The translations under genes were made by a program, and so were the position numbers. The notes beneath the pieces were generated by a model. The model searched no databases. It was given only the letters and a program-made list of their open reading frames with translations, and had not been told where the DNA came from. This document shows positions 40,678 to 50,800 of a stretch of DNA of 64,000 bases, one piece after another. Where the stretch lies: positions 62,001 through 126,000 of the forward strand of contig CAXXKX010000002.1 of NCBI GenBank assembly GCA_963676655.2. Reading direction: 5' to 3'. Origin of the DNA: G963676655 sp963676655. Its GTDB lineage: Bacteria > Verrucomicrobiota > Lentisphaeria > Victivallales > Victivallaceae. Each line of letters starts with the position of its first letter. The stretch's first letter is position 1.

Positions 40678-40842
40678 GAGCTAATTTCAAAACTATTTCG
40701 AGATATTTTTGATTTTTAGCGGCAAATTTAGCATTTGAGCTCAATTACATACCCTGCGGGTATGCTCATTCGCGCAAAAGACTAAATTTTCTCGCTAAAA
40801 ACACTAAAAATAATACTCAAACTGGAGTTTTGAAATCAGCTC
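40678..40842. mobile_element. MITE-like 165-bp inverted-repeat element
   Basis: Outer arms GAGCTAATTTCAAAACT (40678-40694) and AGTTTTGAAATCAGCTC (40826-40842) pair with one mismatch. Imperfect pairing continues inward (TTTTTAGCG/CGCTAAAAA, AAATTTAG/CTAAATTT), with an ATACCC-TGC-GGGTAT hairpin at the centre. The direct repeat GAAAT flanks it (40673-40677, 40843-40847). No coding potential. It lies between ruvC and the GntR gene and could also stop transcription. Confidence 0.6.
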
Positions 40843-40948
40843 GAAATGATATTTTTTAGATAAAAAAGATAATAATCATGATATCTTATTTGCATTTAAT
40901 TTTAATTGTAGTACAATACTACTATTAATGATTTTATCAGGAGACAAG

Positions 40949-41623
40949 ATGTTGAAAGTGAAGCCTGGAGTAAGATTGACAGCTATTGATATGGTGGTGG
41001 CATCTTTACGTGATTATATAATAAAGAATCATTTGCAAATTGGAGATCGTTTGCCGCCGGAGCATGATTTGAGCGATGCTTTAGGGGTAAGTCGTAATAT
41101 ATTGCGGGAAGGAATGAGGATTTTCAGAACCCTCGGAGTCATCGAATCCAAGCCTAAAATCGGAGCGGTTATTAAAAGTTTACATCCGGAGAATCCATTT
41201 GAAGGGTATTTTCCGTTTATGGGCAGGGATCAACGCAGTATTAATGAGATAATGGATACTCGTATTGCCCTGGAAACAGGAGCGGCTCCGTTGATAATTG
41301 AGCATTGTGCGCCTGAAGATATTAGCGAATTGGAAGTGATTTTACGGGATTTTGTTGATGATACAGACAAATTACGGCAGGCGGATATTGCTTTTCATCA
41401 AAGGCTGGTAGATATCACGCATAACCGGATTTTACAATCATTGACTCCTTTGACGGTTGAGTTTTTTGAGCTGAAAAGTAAGGATGAGATTGTTGTTACA
41501 ACTCCGGTGCCGGAAATTATCAGACAACATCAGAAGATTATTGAGGCGTTGCGAAAGGGAAGTGCAAGTGAACTGATCGCAGCGATAAATGAACACTATA
41601 AAAGTTATAAAGGAAAAGAGTAA
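40949..41623 (+). CDS. GntR/FadR-family transcriptional regulator
   Basis: About 224 residues. N-terminal winged helix: DYIIKNHLQIGDRLPPEHDL and LGVSRNILREGMRIFRTLGV, followed by a C-terminal all-helical FCD ligand domain with likely metal ligands in DIAFHQRLVDITHN and NEHYKSY. The start at 40949 is decided by AGGAG 5 nt upstream; an ATG 21 nt earlier lacks a site. The HpcH-type aldolase gene starts 1 nt after its stop, so this probably controls its own two-gene operon in response to a sugar acid. Confidence 0.9.
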   Translation: MLKVKPGVRLTAIDMVVASLRDYIIKNHLQIGDRLPPEHDLSDALGVSRNILREGMRIFRTLGVIESKPKIGAVIKSLHPENPFEGYFPFMGRDQRSINEIMDTRIALETGAAPLIIEHCAPEDISELEVILRDFVDDTDKLRQADIAFHQRLVDITHNRILQSLTPLTVEFFELKSKDEIVVTTPVPEIIRQHQKIIEALRKGSASELIAAINEHYKSYKGKE

Positions 41624-41624
41624 A

Positions 41625-42431
41625 ATGTTGCAACCGAGAAGATGTAAAGTTCTGGACCGAATGAGAAACGGCGAAACCGTCAATTGTTTCAAAGTTAATC
41701 TGGACAGTTCGCGAATCGTTGAAATGGCTGGAATCAGCGAGTTCGATTGTGCTTGGACTTGCATGGAACACACTCCTAACGATTATGCGCTCATTGAACG
41801 TCAGGTATTGGCGGCAAAAGCGTATAATCTTGATATTATTGTCCGGATATCGCGTGGCAGTTACAGTGATCTTATCCGGCCTTTGGAAATGGATGCTTCA
41901 GGAATCATGGTGCCGCATGTGATGAGCGCGGAAGATGCCAGAGAAGTAGCATATAGAACGCGTTTTCATCCGATCGGGCTGCGTCCGGCCGACGGCGGAA
42001 ACGCTGACGGTCAGTTCTGTTTCATGGACTTTGCCGACTATATTAAATTCGTCAATGAAAACCGGATGGTCATAATTCAGATTGAGGATCTGGCGCCAAT
42101 GGATGAACTTGATGAAATATGCTCGGTAGAGGGTATTGATATGATTTTTTTCGGGCCGGGAGATTTCAGTAATGCGATCGGTGTTCCGGGACAACTTAGT
42201 CATCCGGAGGTGCAGGCGGCGCGGATAGAGATTGCCAAAGTCGCTAAGAAACATGGAAAATTCGCCGGTACGACCGGCAGTCCGGCGACCTTTTACGAAT
42301 ACAAGGATATGGGATACCAGTTCATCAATGTAGGGGCGGACGTACACGCACAAACAATTTACAGCAAACGAATTCTTCAGGAATTGGCGGAAGGAAAATC
42401 TTCAACCAAGCCAGATGGGAATTATGGTTGA
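41625..42431 (+). CDS. HpcH/HpaI-family aldolase
   Basis: About 268 residues, class II (metal-dependent) aldolase fold. The likely metal ligands are Glu in VIIQIEDLAP and Asp in FFGPGDFSNAIG; GIMVPHVMSAEDAREV and a C-terminal GAD segment (FINVGADVHA) also fit. Members cleave 2-keto-3-deoxy sugar acids or 4-hydroxy-2-oxo acids to pyruvate (or a related ketoacid) and an aldehyde. I start at 41625, directly after the GntR stop. A terminator follows. Confidence 0.88.
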   Translation: MLQPRRCKVLDRMRNGETVNCFKVNLDSSRIVEMAGISEFDCAWTCMEHTPNDYALIERQVLAAKAYNLDIIVRISRGSYSDLIRPLEMDASGIMVPHVMSAEDAREVAYRTRFHPIGLRPADGGNADGQFCFMDFADYIKFVNENRMVIIQIEDLAPMDELDEICSVEGIDMIFFGPGDFSNAIGVPGQLSHPEVQAARIEIAKVAKKHGKFAGTTGSPATFYEYKDMGYQFINVGADVHAQTIYSKRILQELAEGKSSTKPDGNYG

Positions 42432-42451
42432 GAAATTAATTGATTAATTGT

Positions 42452-42487
42452 AAGGAACGAAACTATACTGGTTTCGTTCCTTTTTTT
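42452..42487 (+). terminator. Intrinsic terminator of the GntR-aldolase operon
   Basis: Perfect 12-bp stem AAGGAACGAAAC (42452-42463) / GTTTCGTTCCTT (42471-42482), 7-nt loop, with the T run ending at 42487. The group II intron begins 2 bp later. Confidence 0.92.
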
Positions 42488-42916
42488 AGTATGCCCGGCA
42501 TGGGCGATAACTTGACGGTGAAAGTCCGTTACAGGCTTGGCAGTAGGAACTGTTAGCGAAAGACAAGGGTGTCCATCGCGAGGTGGAATCTGAAGGAAGT
42601 CGGACGCAAATTCCCGGCCCGACGAACAGGAAGTGCATACAAGGCATATTCAAGGCGGACGAGCTTGCTAAACAAAGCAAAGTCCAATACTGCCCGAACC
42701 TTGAGGTGTAAATGCACCGGGTATATGGGATGAAAGTTATCGTTCTTATCCGGGGAGGTCTCATTGGTACGAACGAGGTTGTCAACAGGCGATAAGTTCA
42801 ACCCGCGCAGTGATGTTGCGGCTGAGCAATGAGAAGTCAGCAGAGGTCATAGTACTGTATAGTATTTACAGGAAGGACCGAACAGTAGTCGTTCTTTCAA
42901 TAGTGAAAGGTCAAAC

Positions 42917-44305
42917 ATGTGTCGAGAGCAGAAAATCCAGAAACGGAACTGCCTGAGAGATGATAGACTGGAAGTCGAAGATAACTCAGGAGTGCGGAGC
43001 ATGTTTGTACGGGAAGCTGACCTGGAAGACGGTACTGGCTTGTTTGAGGCAATAATTGAGCGTAATAATCTCAATAAGGCTTTCCAGCAGGTCAGAAGAA
43101 AAGGAGGATCAGCAGGTGTGGATGGTATGTCCACAGACCAACTATTATCCTATCTAAAGGAGCACAAAGAAAGTTTTCTTGAAAGTCTGCGCAATGAGAC
43201 TTATCGACCAAAGCCAGTACGTCGAGTAGAAATACCAAAACCCGATGGAGGCGTGAGATTATTAGGAGTACCGACAGTCATAGACCGTATGGTACAACAG
43301 GCTATCTCACAGGTTTTAAGTCCCATATTTGAGCTTGAATTTTCAGAGAACAGTTATGGGTTTCGCCCCAAACGCAGTGCCCATCAGGCTATAAAGCAGG
43401 CACAGACATACTACAATCAAGGCTATCATCAAGTGGTTGACCTTGACTTGAGTAAATATTTCGATACGATTAATCACGATATATTACTGAATGTTCTGCG
43501 CGATACAATCCATGATAAACGTGTGATCAACCTGATAAAACGCTATTTGAAAAGCGGGGTAATGATAAATGGGGTTCGCACTCGCACAGACGAGGGAAGC
43601 CCGCAGGGGGGCAACCTGTCTCCATTGCTGAGCAATATTTACCTGACAGCTTTTGATAGGGAACTGGAATGTCGAGGACACAAATTTATTCGCTATGCTG
43701 ATGATGTAAATATCTACGTCAAAAGCCAACGTAGCGCCGAAAGAGTATTGTCCAGCGTAACACACTACCTTGAAACGAAGCTTAAACTCAAGGTCAACGA
43801 AACCAAAAGTAAATCAGGAAGTCCTTTGAGGTTAAAGTTTCTTGGCTTTGCCTTGCATAGTACAAATGCCGGGCAAGCTGGTATTCGTGTTCATGAGAAG
43901 TCTATAGACCGCTTCAAGCGACGTGTACGAGAATTACTCCGGAGAAATCAAGGACGTTCTGTAGAATATGTATTGCTGAAATTACGCCAATACACTAATG
44001 GTTGGGTAAATTATTACGCAATAGCTAATATGAAATCATTTATGCAACGTTCAAGTGAATGGTTGCGGCGCAAAATCCGAACTTATATCTGGAAACAGTG
44101 GAAACGAGTAAGGACAAAGTTTGCGAATCTACAGAAATTTGGCGTCTCCAAAGAGAAATCGTGGGAATGGGCAAATACCAGAAAAGGCTATTGGCACGTA
44201 GCCAATAGTTGGATATTGAGCACTACAATGACTAATAATTACCTGGAAAAACTAGGGTATACAGATATTTACAAACGCTACAATTTTCTACACTCAAGCT
44301 ACTGA
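42917..44305 (+). CDS. ltrA: Group II intron-encoded reverse transcriptase/maturase
   Basis: A 462-residue protein. Reverse transcriptase blocks: GGSAGVDGMSTDQL, FSENSYGFRPKRSAHQAI, VVDLDLSKYFDTINHDIL, DEGSPQGGNLSPLLSNIYL, and catalytic FIRYADDVNIYV (YADD). The maturase domain X follows (YTNGWVNYYAIANMK onward), ending WANTRKGYWHVANSWILSTT. There is no C-terminal HNH endonuclease, so mobility would use nicks or replication forks rather than its own DNA cut. The exact start is uncertain; ATG 42917 is the first of the frame and later ATGs are possible. Its stop overlaps the start of domain V. Confidence 0.92.
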   Translation: MCREQKIQKRNCLRDDRLEVEDNSGVRSMFVREADLEDGTGLFEAIIERNNLNKAFQQVRRKGGSAGVDGMSTDQLLSYLKEHKESFLESLRNETYRPKPVRRVEIPKPDGGVRLLGVPTVIDRMVQQAISQVLSPIFELEFSENSYGFRPKRSAHQAIKQAQTYYNQGYHQVVDLDLSKYFDTINHDILLNVLRDTIHDKRVINLIKRYLKSGVMINGVRTRTDEGSPQGGNLSPLLSNIYLTAFDRELECRGHKFIRYADDVNIYVKSQRSAERVLSSVTHYLETKLKLKVNETKSKSGSPLRLKFLGFALHSTNAGQAGIRVHEKSIDRFKRRVRELLRRNQGRSVEYVLLKLRQYTNGWVNYYAIANMKSFMQRSSEWLRRKIRTYIWKQWKRVRTKFANLQKFGVSKEKSWEWANTRKGYWHVANSWILSTTMTNNYLEKLGYTDIYKRYNFLHSSY

Positions 44306-44337
44306 ACCGCCGTATGCCGAACGGCACGTACGGTGGT
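44304..44337 (+). ncRNA. Group II intron domain V
   Basis: A 34-nt hairpin: lower stem ACCGCCGTA/TACGGTGGT, a 2-nt CG bulge, upper stem TGCC/GGCA closed by a GAAC loop. This is the catalytic core helix of the ribozyme. Confidence 0.8.
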
Positions 44338-44372
44338 GTGAGAGGACGACCGTTCAAATAATGAGCAGTCTC

Positions 44373-44714
44373 CTACTCGATTTTATCGGTACTGCCGGCT
44401 TTCTCGAGAGCGGCGTTGTGTTTTTTATAGATATTGTCGATTTTTTTCCCCCAGCGGGAATGTTTGATTGGAGTGTCGGCGGTAATCAGGGTTGACTCCT
44501 CTTTCTTGGTATCAGTCTTTGTGGTTTTAGTTTTAAGTTTCATATCGCCATTGGTGGCGGTTTCAGTTTTTGTCGAAGTTTTCGTCTGATCTTCTGCGAC
44601 TTGCTTTGCCGGGGGCTTTATAGTGGGGGCTGATTTTTTAAAGTATTTGGTATATACGTACATTCCACCGAAAAATAAAGCGACAATTCCAATCAATGTT
44701 AAAACGAACTTCAT
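44373..44714 (-). CDS. Single-pass membrane protein, 3' end altered by group II intron
   Basis: A 113-residue protein. An N-terminal transmembrane helix (about 3-21, FVLTLIGIVALFFGGMYVYT) is followed by a Lys/Thr-rich hydrophilic tail, probably disordered. The last two codons (Ile-Glu) and the stop TAG come from the intron's 3' end. Without the intron the frame would stop after ...STDK. The effect on the protein is therefore just two extra residues. It starts 17 nt after the stop of the uracil-DNA glycosylase gene. Unknown family. Confidence 0.65.
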   Translation of the reverse strand: MKFVLTLIGIVALFFGGMYVYTKYFKKSAPTIKPPAKQVAEDQTKTSTKTETATNGDMKLKTKTTKTDTKKEESTLITADTPIKHSRWGKKIDNIYKKHNAALEKAGSTDKIE

Positions 44715-44731
44715 GATATTTCTCCTCGTTT

Positions 44732-45562
44732 TTAAGGTTTGTAAACTTTGCCGAATTTTTGCATTACTTGCTGGAGATCGCTCCAGGCTTTTCTTTTGTC
44801 AGGAGGGTAGCGCAGTAAAAATGCCGGATGAAATGTTATCATTGCGGGAATTCCTTCATAATCAAGCCAGGTTCCCCGAAGTCTGGTAACGCCGCGGCGA
44901 TTAAAGAGGAACTGCAGCGGAACCGCGCCCAGGATGACGATAGCCTTGGGGTTAACCAGCTGGATTTGCCGTTTCAGATATGGCATACATGCAGCGGCTT
45001 CTTCTGGCAGCGGATTGCGATTATTCGGGGGTCGGCATTTGATAATATTAGCTATATATACTTCCTCACGGGTAAACTGCATGGCGGTAATCATTTTGGA
45101 GAGGAGTTGTCCGGCTTTGCCGACAAACGGCAGGCCTTGAATATCCTCATCATGCCCTGGGCCTTCGCCGATGAACATCAAATCGGCATTTCGGTTGCCA
45201 TCGCCGAAAACAACATTGGTGCGATTTTCGCAAAGAGGACATTTCCGGCAGCCCATGGCCGCTTCCCACAAGTCATGCCAGGAGAGGTTGGCCGGATCTG
45301 GAGATGACGAATTGTTTGTTGTTGGTGATTGAGGTGGTTGGGTGATATTTGCCGAAGGGAGGTTGACCGGCTGATTTTGCCTGAGCTGATTGGGGCGAGG
45401 AGTACTTGTAATTGGCGCGGCTGCGGCAGGTGGTGTTTTTTTTGTTTCAACAGGAGTGAAGAAATCACGTAAAACATCATCGTTAACAGCAGCCAAAGGG
45501 GAGTTCTCCGCTTCAAGCTTCAAGCAGGAAATAATTTCATCAAATATATCTTTTGTTGCCAT
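44732..45562 (-). CDS. Family 4 (iron-sulfur) uracil-DNA glycosylase
   Basis: A 276-residue repair enzyme that removes uracil from DNA. The catalytic domain begins about residue 95: CRKCPLCENRT supplies cysteine ligands of the 4Fe-4S cluster, motif A is GEGPGHDEDIQGLPFVGKAG, the remaining cysteines lie in IIKCRPPNNRNP and AAACMPYL, and motif B is TFHPAFLLRYP. The first 90 residues are a Pro/Gln/Ser-rich linker, longer than in most members. No strong ribosome-binding site is visible. Confidence 0.93.
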   Translation of the reverse strand: MATKDIFDEIISCLKLEAENSPLAAVNDDVLRDFFTPVETKKTPPAAAAPITSTPRPNQLRQNQPVNLPSANITQPPQSPTTNNSSSPDPANLSWHDLWEAAMGCRKCPLCENRTNVVFGDGNRNADLMFIGEGPGHDEDIQGLPFVGKAGQLLSKMITAMQFTREEVYIANIIKCRPPNNRNPLPEEAAACMPYLKRQIQLVNPKAIVILGAVPLQFLFNRRGVTRLRGTWLDYEGIPAMITFHPAFLLRYPPDKRKAWSDLQQVMQKFGKVYKP

Positions 45563-45678
45563 TTTTGCTTATTTATTGTTGCAGGATCAGAATTTTGGGT
45601 TATTTTATTACATCACAAAAATAGTCCATGAACTGCGAAAAATCAAGTATCAAATCAAAGTATGAGGGTTAAGTTTAG

Positions 45679-47043
45679 ATGAAAACAAATTTGAAAATTC
45701 TTTTTATTGTCGGATTGCTGTTGTCAGTGGGTGTTTTTCCACGGCTTGATGCTGTGGAGAAGAAGGTTGAAACCGTGGCGGTTAATACCATTAAAATTGA
45801 GACGAAGAAGGTCGTTATAGCCGACTCGGTGAAAAAAGTTAATTCGGGTACTGAAGCCGACCAGGACGCTGATTCAGATGATCCCAAACTGAATAAAAAG
45901 AGCCTTGAGGACGTTGCCACGAGCATGGGTAATATATGGACCAAGGTTTCCAACTGGTGGAAAAAGCAGAAAATGGCGATTGCGATCCTCTTTGGCGGGC
46001 TTCTTGTGACTTTACTGGTGGTTGCGATTGTGGATGTCTTGTTTGTAAAAATATTCATTGAACATGTTACCTCAAAAACCGAAACCGAGGTGGATGATAT
46101 GATCGGGGTGGCGGTTCGCCCACCGTTGAAGTTATTTGTTTTTTCAATTGGTTTTCTTTGCAGTTCGATTCCAATATTGAAGAACCTTGAAGATGCGTAT
46201 TTCGAGGTTTTTATCCGGGTAATAGCTGCTTTGGCTGCTACTTCCGTGGCAGTGGGATGTTATCGTCTGGTTGCCCCGCTTAATCATGTGTTGACAAAAA
46301 TTGCGGAGCGAACGGACAATACAATCGATGATTTGATAGTCGCGCTGCTGCGCAAGGCGATCAAAATAACCCTGGTGGTGGTTTCGGTCCTGTTTATCGG
46401 ACAGAGTATTCTCGGGCTCAATATAACTGCGTTGGTTGCCGGAGCCGGGATATGCGGTTTAGCAATCGCGTTCGCGGCCAAGGATGCCATCTCAAATGTT
46501 TTTGGTTCGATTACTATTATCCTTGACAGACCTTTTCAGGTAGGTGACCGTATTCAGGTCAGTGGAATAACCGGCGTGGTTGAAAGGGTTGGTTTCAGAA
46601 GTACCCGGATCAGAACGCTGGACGGATGCCTGGTGACGACGCCAAATAATATTATGGCGACTTCGGCTATTGAAAACTTCAATGCCCGGCCATATATCAA
46701 ATTTGCCTTCGGTCTGGGGTTGACGTATGACACGCCGCCGGAGAAAATGGAGCAGGCGATAGCGATTCTGCATGAAATTTTTGACAATCATAAGGGGATG
46801 TCGGAGGATTTGCCGCCGCGAATTAACTTTACCGCTTTTAATGACTTTTCATTGAATATCGCGGTTATCGTCTGGTATCATCCCGGAGATTATATGGAAG
46901 CTTGCGGGTGGATGACTGAACGGAATCTGGAAATTCTCAAGCGCTTCAATGCCGAAGGACTCGAGTTTGCGTTCCCGACTTCGACTACTTATCTGGCCGG
47001 CGACTCATCCCGGATGCTGGAAGTCGCGGTCAAGAACAACTAA
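45679..47043 (+). CDS. MscS-family mechanosensitive channel
   Basis: A 454-residue inner-membrane protein. A signal peptide (FIVGLLLSVGVFPRLDA) and a charged periplasmic segment precede transmembrane helices at about 97-120, 145-165, 175-200 and 225-265; the pore-lining helix contains GAGICGLAIAFAAKDAISNV, and the beta domain begins FGSITIILDRPFQVGDRIQV. A cytoplasmic vestibule follows. The N-terminal extension makes it larger than small MscS but smaller than the MscK type. The M50-like gene lies 6 nt downstream. Confidence 0.93.
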   Translation: MKTNLKILFIVGLLLSVGVFPRLDAVEKKVETVAVNTIKIETKKVVIADSVKKVNSGTEADQDADSDDPKLNKKSLEDVATSMGNIWTKVSNWWKKQKMAIAILFGGLLVTLLVVAIVDVLFVKIFIEHVTSKTETEVDDMIGVAVRPPLKLFVFSIGFLCSSIPILKNLEDAYFEVFIRVIAALAATSVAVGCYRLVAPLNHVLTKIAERTDNTIDDLIVALLRKAIKITLVVVSVLFIGQSILGLNITALVAGAGICGLAIAFAAKDAISNVFGSITIILDRPFQVGDRIQVSGITGVVERVGFRSTRIRTLDGCLVTTPNNIMATSAIENFNARPYIKFAFGLGLTYDTPPEKMEQAIAILHEIFDNHKGMSEDLPPRINFTAFNDFSLNIAVIVWYHPGDYMEACGWMTERNLEILKRFNAEGLEFAFPTSTTYLAGDSSRMLEVAVKNN

Positions 47044-47049
47044 GGAATT

Positions 47050-47835
47050 ATGATGGACACGACAGATTACCGGTATGAGACAAAATATTATGCCGGGATC
47101 GACAAGTCCGGTTGGATCATCTTGGCGGTCACCTTTGCGGTGGCCGCTTTTCTTATATGGGTGCCTCTAATCAACCATATAATCAGTTATTTAGTAATTT
47201 TGATTCATGAATTCGGGCATTTTCTGATCGGACTTTTGTTCGGTTATCCTTCATTACCAGCCTTTGACTTCAGGGAAGGTGGCGGGGTAACAGCTTATTC
47301 AGCCCGGTTGATGTGGATAATGCTGTTTCCATATGCCGGGATGTTATACGTTTTGTATCTGGTTCGCGGACATTTTATTTCGGTTACAGTTATGGTTGTT
47401 GCGCTGCTAGTCTTTTCCTTGTTGGCCTTTACGGAGGTCCATAATGACGTATGTATTTTAGCCGGGCATGGATTTGAGATTTTAATTGCCGGGGTTTTCC
47501 TTTACCGGGCAATGAGCGGGAATTCTATTGTTAATCCGAATGAACGGCCATTGTACGCATTTTGCGGCTGGTCCATGTTGTTTTACAGTGCCGGCTTTTT
47601 CATCAAACTGCTGACAGACCGGGTGGAAATGACGGCTTATCGAATGGGCAAAAGCTATGTGGAAAACGACCTTGTCAGGATAGAGCAGCTGCACCGTGGA
47701 ATAAGCGTGTCGATTCAGAGTGTGATGTTTATTATTGCATGCGTCATTATCCCGTTTGCGGCTTTTGGAATTAACTTATGGATAAAACATGTCCAGACGA
47801 CAGATGAAATCAGCGATTCAGATTTTGTTCAATAA
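47050..47835 (+). CDS. M50-type membrane zinc metalloprotease-like protein
   Basis: A 261-residue polytopic membrane protein. The zinc-binding HEFGH lies at residues 53-57 inside the second hydrophobic stretch (YLVILIHEFGHFLIGL). A second candidate metal region is EVHNDVCILAGHGFEIL. There are about six hydrophobic segments. It resembles the M50B peptidase-like group that cleaves within membranes; the substrate is unknown. AAGGA lies close before ATG 47050, 6 nt after the MscS stop, so the two are co-transcribed. Its 3' end overlaps the convergent hybrid kinase by 26 bp. Confidence 0.75.
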   Translation: MMDTTDYRYETKYYAGIDKSGWIILAVTFAVAAFLIWVPLINHIISYLVILIHEFGHFLIGLLFGYPSLPAFDFREGGGVTAYSARLMWIMLFPYAGMLYVLYLVRGHFISVTVMVVALLVFSLLAFTEVHNDVCILAGHGFEILIAGVFLYRAMSGNSIVNPNERPLYAFCGWSMLFYSAGFFIKLLTDRVEMTAYRMGKSYVENDLVRIEQLHRGISVSIQSVMFIIACVIIPFAAFGINLWIKHVQTTDEISDSDFVQ

Positions 47836-50800
47836 GACTCAAAAGTTCGCTTCTTTTATATGGCTTGGCAATAAAGTCATTAAAGCCTTTGCGTAAACAT
47901 TCGCTCCTGACATTTGACAGCGCGTGAGCGGATTGAGCTATGTATACTACATTCTGACCGCTGTATTTTTCCCGCAGCCATTGGAGACAGGCATAGCCGT
48001 CTGCGTCCGGCAGGGCCAAATCAACCAGAACAACATCGAAGCTTATGTAGGTGCAAATATCTTTCATCTCACTATATGATGACGCTGATTTGTAGTTGTA
48101 TTTCCCGTATTTCATAATTTTCTCAAGGAAGCGAATGCTCACGGGGTCGTCTTCAATGATCAGGACATTAAGACCATGAGAGTTAATTTGTTTTTCTTTC
48201 CGGGTTGTGGTCTTACGAATATTTTTTTTCTGATCAGGACTTGAACACGGGAACATGAATTTTACGGTTGTGCCTTTACCTTTTTTACTTGAAATATCAA
48301 TTTTTCCACCTAATATGTCCAATTGTCTTTTAACTATAGACAGGCCGAGGCCGGTTCCTCCTGCTCGTCTGGTTGATGACTGGTTAGCCTGGTAGAATGG
48401 GGTGAAAATTGAATCCAGTTTGTTTTGGGCTATTCCTATTCCGGAGTCGCAGACGGAAATATAAAGTTGCTTGTCGATATATTCAGCAATGACTTTGACT
48501 GACCCTTTGTCGGTGAACTTGATGGCGTTTCCGATAAGGTTGAAATTTATCTGTTTAAGGCGACGTTTGTCTCCTTGTAATAGTTCGGGCAGGCCGTTTG
48601 CCTCAAAAATCAGATCCAGACCTTTTTCCCGCGCCTTAAATTTAAAAGCGTTTACACTGTCTCTTATGACTTCCTCCGGTGACATTATTTCGCGGACTTC
48701 TCTGAATTTTCCGGATTCGATCATTGAGAGTTCGAGAATATCGTTGATTATTTCCAGCAGGGAATTGCCGCATTTGCTGATAGCGTCGAAAGATTCCTTT
48801 AGCTCTTCGGCATTCGGTAGAATATCGAACGGCAATTCCTGACTGATGATTTCCGAGAATCCCAGTATGCCGTTAAGCGGTGTTCTGATTTCATGTGACA
48901 TAGTGGCGAGAAATTCTGACTTGGCAATACTGGCTGATTCTGCTTTAGCCAGGGCACTTTTTAATTTTTCCTCCGCTTCTTTTAAGTCGGTTATTTCTCT
49001 GCCGGTGGCGACTATTTCCTTGACGTTATTATTTTCGTCAAGGATTGATTTGTCGGCCCAGGCCAGCCAGCGCCAACCATGTTTAGTCATGGCCCGCTGT
49101 TCAACATAGCAGGTATATGGAGGTTTATAAAGATTTTCCATTTCTTTAAGGGTCATATCCACATCATCACCGTGAATCAGCGGAATAAATTTATTCCCGA
49201 GCAATTCATGTTCCGTTTTGCCGAAAAGATCGCAATATGATTGACTGACAAAGAGGAATTTGCCCTCAAGGTCAACTTTGACTATGAGATCTGATTGGTT
49301 TTCAATAAGGAGCTTGTATTTCTCTTCGCTTTCCTGCAAAGCTTTTTCTGCTTCTTTGCGTTCGGTGATGTCTTGTCCTTTTATGGAAATGTGGGTAACG
49401 ACTCCTTCGTGGTTTTTTACCGGGGAAATTGTTCGCAGAGCTGAACAAACTTTACCGTCTCTGTCATAATAAGTTGATTCTCCCGAGTGGTGAATACCTT
49501 CCGCCGCCTTGCTTATTAATGATTCCAGCCTTTGGTTGGCCGGATCCTCTTTGACCCACCATGGGGCGTCCCAAATGTAGGTATCGATAATATCCTCCGG
49601 CTGAACCTTGCAAACTTTACTTACCAAATCATTTATGTTGATTATTTTACCGTCAGGCTGGATAATGGCCATAAACTGGAATGACTGGTCAAAAGCGGTA
49701 CGGAACATGATCTCACTCTTTTCCAGTTCCAGTTCGGCAAGTTTCCGCTCTGTAATATCTTGAGTAAAGCCGATGGCAGAGACCGGCTTGTTGTTTTCAT
49801 CAAAAATAATATCAGCCTTTTCCCGGACCCATTTGACTTTTCCTCCGACAAGGAGACGATGGACGACATCATAATCACATCCGTCTAAAGCGGCTTTCCA
49901 CATTCTGTCAACAGTTTCCCGGTCGTCAGGGTGGACGCATTCCAGAAAAATTTCATATGTAAGAGCAGTTCCAGGTTCAATTTCGAAAACCCTGTAGTTT
50001 TCCGGAGTCCATATTAATTTATTTTCATTAATAAGCAATTCCCAGGTACCCAGCCGCCCTATTTGCTGAGCTTTTTCCATCATAAACTCTGATCTTTTCA
50101 GATCCTCCAGTACTTTTTTCTTGTCGGAAATATCTTCAATTATGGCTATGAAATAATCGGTGATGCCTGATTCGTTGAGTACCGCTGTTGCGGTCACCAT
50201 AACCCAGATCGCTGATTTGTCTTTGCGGATGTATCTCTTTTCAAATCTGCAGTAACTGGATTTCCCGCTTAACATTTCATCCAGAATCGCCAGATTGCTC
50301 GTTAAGTCTTCCGGGTGGGTAATCTGCTGAAAAGTGAGGTTCAACATCTCTTTTTCAGAGTAGCTGACGATGTCGCAGTACCTGGGGTTGACTTGAAGGA
50401 ATTTGCCGTCCAGGCCGATATGGGCGATTCCCATGCCTGCGTATTGAAAAGTTGACTTGAAAAGTTTTTCGGATTCGGCCAAGTCCTTTTGTATCTTTCT
50501 GCATTCTGATACATCTTCATGAGTTATAACAATATTTTTGACTTTATTCTGTTTGTCTTTTAACGGATAAATTCTAGTAGACAAGCATCTTTTGCGGCCT
50601 AAACCTCTTCCTTCGGTTGCTCCTGTCGGGTCGTATTCATATTCCGGAACTTCAACCGTTTCTCCGGCATAGGCTAGCTTGACGTATTTAAGCAACCCGG
50701 TTCTTTCTACTTCTTTACTTTTCAGAACATTAAATTTTCCGACCGTATGTGATGCCGGGAATCCCCATAATTCTTCATATGCCCGGTTAACTTCCAGTTG

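Larger units (their letters stand above)
42489..44381 (+). mobile_element. Group II intron with reverse transcriptase
   Basis: Starts GTATGCCCGGCATGGGCGAT and ends CTCCTACTCGAT, within which domain I-IV RNA precedes and follows a maturase gene; domain V is at 44304-44337. It lies immediately after the T tract of the aldolase operon terminator. Joining the flanks (CCTTTTTTTA + TTTATCGG) restores a TAA stop directly after the last conserved codon of the minus-strand gene at 44373. The 5' boundary is taken as GTATG; the 3' boundary could shift by 1 bp. Confidence 0.88.
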
